The translations under genes and the position numbers were made by a program. The notes below the pieces were generated by a model. It worked only from the letters and a program-made list of their open reading frames with translations, did not search any database and had not been told where the DNA came from. From the NCBI GenBank assembly GCA_935421135.1, contig OW285188.1, positions 3,648,733-3,712,732 of the forward strand: a stretch of DNA of 64,000 nt, given 5' to 3'. Below are positions 59,521 to 64,000 of the stretch, piece by piece; within the stretch, counting starts at the first letter, position 1, and each line of letters begins with the position of its first letter. This DNA comes from Bugulina stolonifera (Eukaryota; Bryozoa; Gymnolaemata; Cheilostomatida; Bugulidae).

Positions 59521-61343
59521 CATACAGAATTAGTACGGTAGTAATCGGCTGTTTGCGCTAGCAACTTGATCAGTCCACTTAGTTGACATTTTTATAAAAA
59601 CTTTTTTATTTTATCATTATGCACACATTAGTTGTAAAATATTTTTACGATACTTATTTCAAAACAAAATAAAACAAATATTACAGTCATAAATCACATG
59701 GAGTAGAAAACACGCGCTCTACTACGGTTTTAATTTTTATGTTCTATTGATGGGATCACCAACCTTGTTATGCCTCTTATTGACTATTAGTTGATTGGAC
59801 AGCATATCGTTTTTCCTCACGTGATGTCTTGGCAGAGAATCTATTTATAGATTATACTTGGAATGCCTCTATGTTGTGGGTTCATAATTCTAGTATACCA
59901 TCACCATGGGTATGACAAAGCCAATACATTGGTGGAAAAGTGGACAAACAGCTCACAATTTGACACTTTAGAAACTCTTGTACAATACTGTTGGTGTTTT
60001 ATAGCCCCATAGGTTTCCCCCCCCCCCCAATGTGTGATGATACTGTCTCTGGTTGTACACTCAGCCAAGGTACCATACCCTGATACTCATGTGTGCTTAC
60101 ATAGTTGGATAAAATGTATAATTCAACTTCCTTGCACCGCTCCTTATGGAAACCCTTCCAATTTAGACCTCCAGCTTTGATCAACAACCACAAATTTATA
60201 CCACCAGCGCCATATACATGTAGCAGTGTACAATAGTGAAAATGATTAAATGTAGATTTACAATCCTTTATTCCATGATATGCAAAAATAACCTCTGTAA
60301 TATTATTTACAAAGTCTACCATTATAATAATAAATGTACAAAATCTCATAATCATAATTAACTATGAATATTTAAAAGATAAAATGGTTGATGTTTAAGG
60401 TTAACACAGTAAAATATACACATAATAAAGCAGACTGAAAAATTCTGTACAAGCAATAAGTGAATTGCTAATAATTTATGTTTGATAAATAGTGTAATAT
60501 ATGGAGTTGACAACCATATTGGTTGGTAAGGCTAATAATTGAAATAACAAGCTATGATTTACACTACAACAAATAGAGAACAAGTTCTGTCCCACAAAAA
60601 TAATTTATTATATATTTGTCCATATTTGAAATTGGCATTGGCTCATTCAATTACAGCAAATGCAGCAAAAAGTGCTTAAAACATCTCTATTTACTTATAC
60701 CACAAGTTAACTTCCATAATAAAACAATTCAATTTGGATGAGTTTGTCAGTTGACAGAGCCCTAGGATAGGAGCTGTGTTGGAACTCGGGCTATGGTAAC
60801 CCTCCCCAAAAGACACCCTTGAGATGTATACAGCTAATTATACTGAATGACATATATTGGGGTATCCCTGGAGCTGGAGGTGCTGCTTTTAGTAAGTAGG
60901 AGGTACATTTGGGGAGACAACTCCACAAAGTTAATCAACCAGATGATTCTACAGGAAGCAATAGCCCCCAAACTACTTGAGAGGTAGGGGTCTGGACCTG
61001 CCCACAGTTACTAGTATAACACATAGATTAACCCCCCCCCCCTTCTTCTTCCACTCACTACCTTTGGCTACGTGCACTGTTACATTACTTTAATTTGAAG
61101 AGATGTTATTTATACTAATACTAAAATGAGAATAATAGGTTAGTTAGAATTGAATTAGCCTGCAGGGTACAGTGTTCCCTACTAGCAGAGTGATACCTAA
61201 CTAAACTAACTAGATAACTAAATAATTATACAATGTACAAGTATACAGTGCTCTAATGATATTATAATAATAATAATATATAATATACTAATCACATGTT
61301 GTATGCTAGTGGTGGATTAAATATACATATGTTATTATCATTA
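59521..61343. other. Intergenic region between MAU2 and GATAD2
   Basis: 1.8 kb with AT-rich sequence, C10-type homopolymers near 60019 and 61031, and one minus-strand ORF (59999-60355) without recognised domain. The 3'UTR of MAU2 falls at the right end. No gene supported. Confidence 0.45.
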
Positions 61344-64000
61344 TCATAAATAAGGTGCAGCATGGTGGTTGTGTGAGGTGCCTCCATTGTTGTGAGCAGT
61401 GCTGCCTCCACTGGTACTGCTCATAGGGGGTGCCACTGCACCATTGTGATGGAGATTGCTATACTCAGCTCCTTGGTTCAAATCTCCCAGCCACTAAAAC
61501 ATTACACAGTCACATTATGATCAGTAGCCATACTTTATACCCTACTGAGTAGGGTATAAAGTATAGTCAACTCAGTCTAGCTATAATAGTGGTCAAGGGA
61601 CATTTTGAAAATGCCAGTTCACAACTTTCTTTGGGAATTTGGGGATTGAGATTTCAAGCTGTGGTTATACACTATATCATTCAACCTTATATTGTAGTTG
61701 GTTATTATGGATCGTATATACATGCATAGCACCAGTGAGAGTATAATATAAGATACAGTAGCACATGGCATATTTATACAATGTATTATATGACTAATAC
61801 TAGTGTACATGAGTGTATAATACATGTATATAGTATTATAGCGTGATATAGCAGTATTACAAGGATCACGTACAGATATGAGAGAATGCTCCGGAAGGTC
61901 TGCTGCTCTACAGTGATTGTTAAGGAGGGTGTGTGTGAGTGTCTGGTGAGCGTGTGACTCCTGTGCCTCCCCAGCAAAGTTACCAAATAACCGGTACAGA
62001 TCTACAGATACACCACACCATGTACATTATCTATATAGTTCCTATTGTATACAGTGGCAGTCCTAGACAAGTTAGAATATTTCATCTCAAGAGAAAGGAG
62101 AGATCACCACAAAAACCAGTGAAAAGTGTAAACCTATGATATAATCAATATTACTGTCAGTGTGAATGTAAGCTAACAAAATAATGTGAATCATAGACCA
62201 GGTAACTGAATCACGTCATAGTATTGGCAGTTTCTTAGAAATGTCTGGTGTTTTAGGAAGGGTGTCCAAACTGAGTATTAGTTGGTAGTACAAGATGGCA
62301 ACACAACACTTTACAGTGCCCCCCCCCCTCCCCCACCTGGTAGAATCTCGGGGACTAGTGCTAGTGCTAATACAATATAGTCACAGGTAAAAACCAACAA
62401 TTTTGAGAAATACTGAAGATTTTTTTACCATAATCAAGTCTACTTGGACTGCGGTAGTTAATGGTGGGATATAATATAGTAATAGTAGTAGGGTAATTAG
62501 TTAGTACTGTAACATCCTAATGTCAAGCACATCAAATGATTGGTAGTATACAATGTATAGAGTTGTATACAGCAGGGATTAGCTGCAGCTGGCTAGGGTA
62601 ATCAATCAGTGGAGGACTAGACCACCACCTCTACTTCCTCTACTCCACACATAGGCCATAGCTATTAGTTGTGATCAGACCTCAGCTAGCTGACACAACA
62701 TGACTATTTTATTAGGGTATTCTTAGCATGGCATCTCAGTCCTGTATTGTGACGGAAGTTGTGGTATTAAAAGTTTGCTGTATAGTTTCAATTGTTGGAA
62801 AACCACAAAGGAATCACTGATCACCATTGTGAATGCCTTGTATACTTTGTACAGCAAGGTAAAAGAGGTAGGCTATCCTTACTATCTATCAGAACTGTAG
62901 CATAACTGGGAGTCAAATCAGTTACTTAGGCTACATTTTACTAAAACGTACAACATGATTAGTTGGTTACAAGAGTAGTACGTATAACGAGCTAGCATTA
63001 GTGTTACCTCGTAACAAGGAAGACCCCCATAACTGTATGTTGACCTCTGGTATCTTCTGCGCCAACTGCATGGCCGGACTGACCATGTCCATCACCTCAT
63101 TAGTTCTCTGTAACTGCAGAAATATCTGACCAAGGAGGACGAGGCCGCATGACGTTAGCTTGTGCAGGTCCTCTGTGTTGGCTAGCTTGAGCGACTCTTG
63201 TAGAAATAGCCTACAATCAACAAGTGAAAAGGTTGCTCAGTGGTTGGCAGGTTAGCAGAGACTCCTCACCCATTCCTTGAACTTATTAGATTGTGACTAT
63301 CCAGCAATATGGAAGACAAGAAGGATACATGTGATAGGTTGATGACAGTGGTAGTATGATATCTAGTAGTCAGCACTTACTAGTCCCTACTACTGCTACT
63401 GACCACTCAGCTGTATTGCCATAAAACAGAGTAAAACAATAAAACTATTTACTTAGTGCCATCTGCATCAGATCAGTGTTCTAAAGGAGTTATCTGTTCA
63501 CTTGGTCTATTGGAGGGGATAACTCCATCGTCACCAGTGCTATCAATATAGGGCTATTTATTGGAACAACTAGGGAGTATTTCCATAATAAACACCAGGT
63601 AGAGCTGGTGGATAGAGTGGCCCGTTCCACAAGTTAAAAGTACTTGTAGTTTTAAATATTCATTTAGTATCTGTGGTGACCTCAGGGCTACATGTCTACA
63701 CCAACAGGCTGGGTTGGGGTGAGAGCCTAAACAGGATATCATATCACCATAATCATATGCTGATAGATTATAGCCATATGACTGTATTGCAGGACATGCC
63801 TTCAGCAACGCAGCTGTACACCACAGGGCCAGTATGCAACTACTAACTAGTGGTTGTCATTGTTATTTATTTCTTAAATAGTATTTTTTACATGACATGT
63901 TGCGCAATATTTAATGGTGAACAAATCACCATATAGACAGTTACCTTAGTCCAGCTGGTACACCCTGTACAGACATAGTGCTAAACTGCACTACCCCTTT
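61344..64000 (-). CDS. MAU2: MAU2 (SCC4) cohesin loader, 3' part (partial)
   Basis: Four exons: beyond 64000-63945, 63210-63008, 62001-61874, 61493-61344; in phase, 178 codons plus stop visible. The protein contains LFLQESLKLANTEDLHKLTS, LVLLGQIFLQ, SPAMQLAQKIPEVNIQLWGS, LLRDLYRLFGNF and AADLPEHSLIS. These correspond to human MAU2 [50 protein letters not shown] and LPEHNLITW as remembered. MAU2 is a TPR-type superhelix that partners NIPBL/SCC2 to load cohesin on DNA. The C-terminal tail here is His/Ser/Gly-rich. It lies upstream of GATAD2 on the same strand, as in human. The 5' part is beyond the right edge. Confidence 0.93.
61530..61564. repeat. Perfect 35-bp palindrome (17-bp arms) in the last MAU2 intron
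   Basis: ATACTTTATACCCTACT, one central G, then AGTAGGGTATAAAGTAT. It is perfect over 17 bp per arm, just upstream (minus strand sense) of the last exon's acceptor, within 40 bases of exon 4 (61493). Confidence 0.95.

Noticed and set aside
18990..62330. C9-C15 homopolymers near 18991, 49921, 60019, 61031 and 62322
   Set aside because: Probably ordinary homopolymers or length errors in assembly; no function supported.

Overview
This is a eukaryotic, animal nuclear window. Spliced genes have many short phase-compatible exons with GT-AG introns, the sequence is AT-rich, and minisatellites and decayed retroelements are frequent. The genes that can be read (TRAPPC8, MTSS1, GATAD2/p66, MAU2) are animal genes. 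Compact genes, introns that are mostly a few hundred bases to 3 kb, and the divergence from human proteins suggest an early-branching marine invertebrate. A sponge is my best guess, but this is inference only.

Layout. (1) 973-1129, minus strand: first coding exon of TRAPPC8; the rest lies off the left edge. (2) 3161-23082, plus strand: a complete MTSS1 (MIM/ABBA) gene. It has 19 coding exons that splice into 1072 codons, with an N-terminal I-BAR (IMD) domain and a C-terminal WH2 motif. (3) 24663-35057, minus strand: an unrecognised coiled-coil gene of 16 very small exons (321 aa), convergent with MTSS1. Its introns hold three large minisatellite blocks. (4) About 35.1-51.4 kb: a transposon graveyard. 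A LINE with endonuclease and reverse transcriptase regions is split by a large insertion. That insertion contains a degenerate Ty3-like LTR element (LTRs 41523-41694 and 47463-47620) and another LINE piece. Further LINE fragments and a possible piggyBac-type zinc-finger remnant lie nearby. (5) 51491-59347, minus strand: complete GATAD2 (p66), 9 coding exons, 661 aa, with the CR1 region and the GATA-type zinc finger of NuRD subunits. (6) 61344-64000, minus strand: 3' part of MAU2 (SCC4, cohesin loader), continuing off the right edge.

MAU2 and GATAD2 are adjacent, in tandem and in the same order as in the human genome, which is a striking ancient linkage. No operon-like organisation is seen otherwise. 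TRAPPC8 and MTSS1 are head to head, and MTSS1 and the coiled-coil gene are tail to tail.

The most unusual structure is in MTSS1 intron 5. A 51-bp minisatellite carries a copy of the exon-6 splice acceptor in every unit. It is in frame and free of stops with respect to exon 6, so repeat number could change the I-BAR domain through alternative splicing. Exon models were built by eye from splice sites, reading phase and remembered family sequences; no search or transcript data were available.
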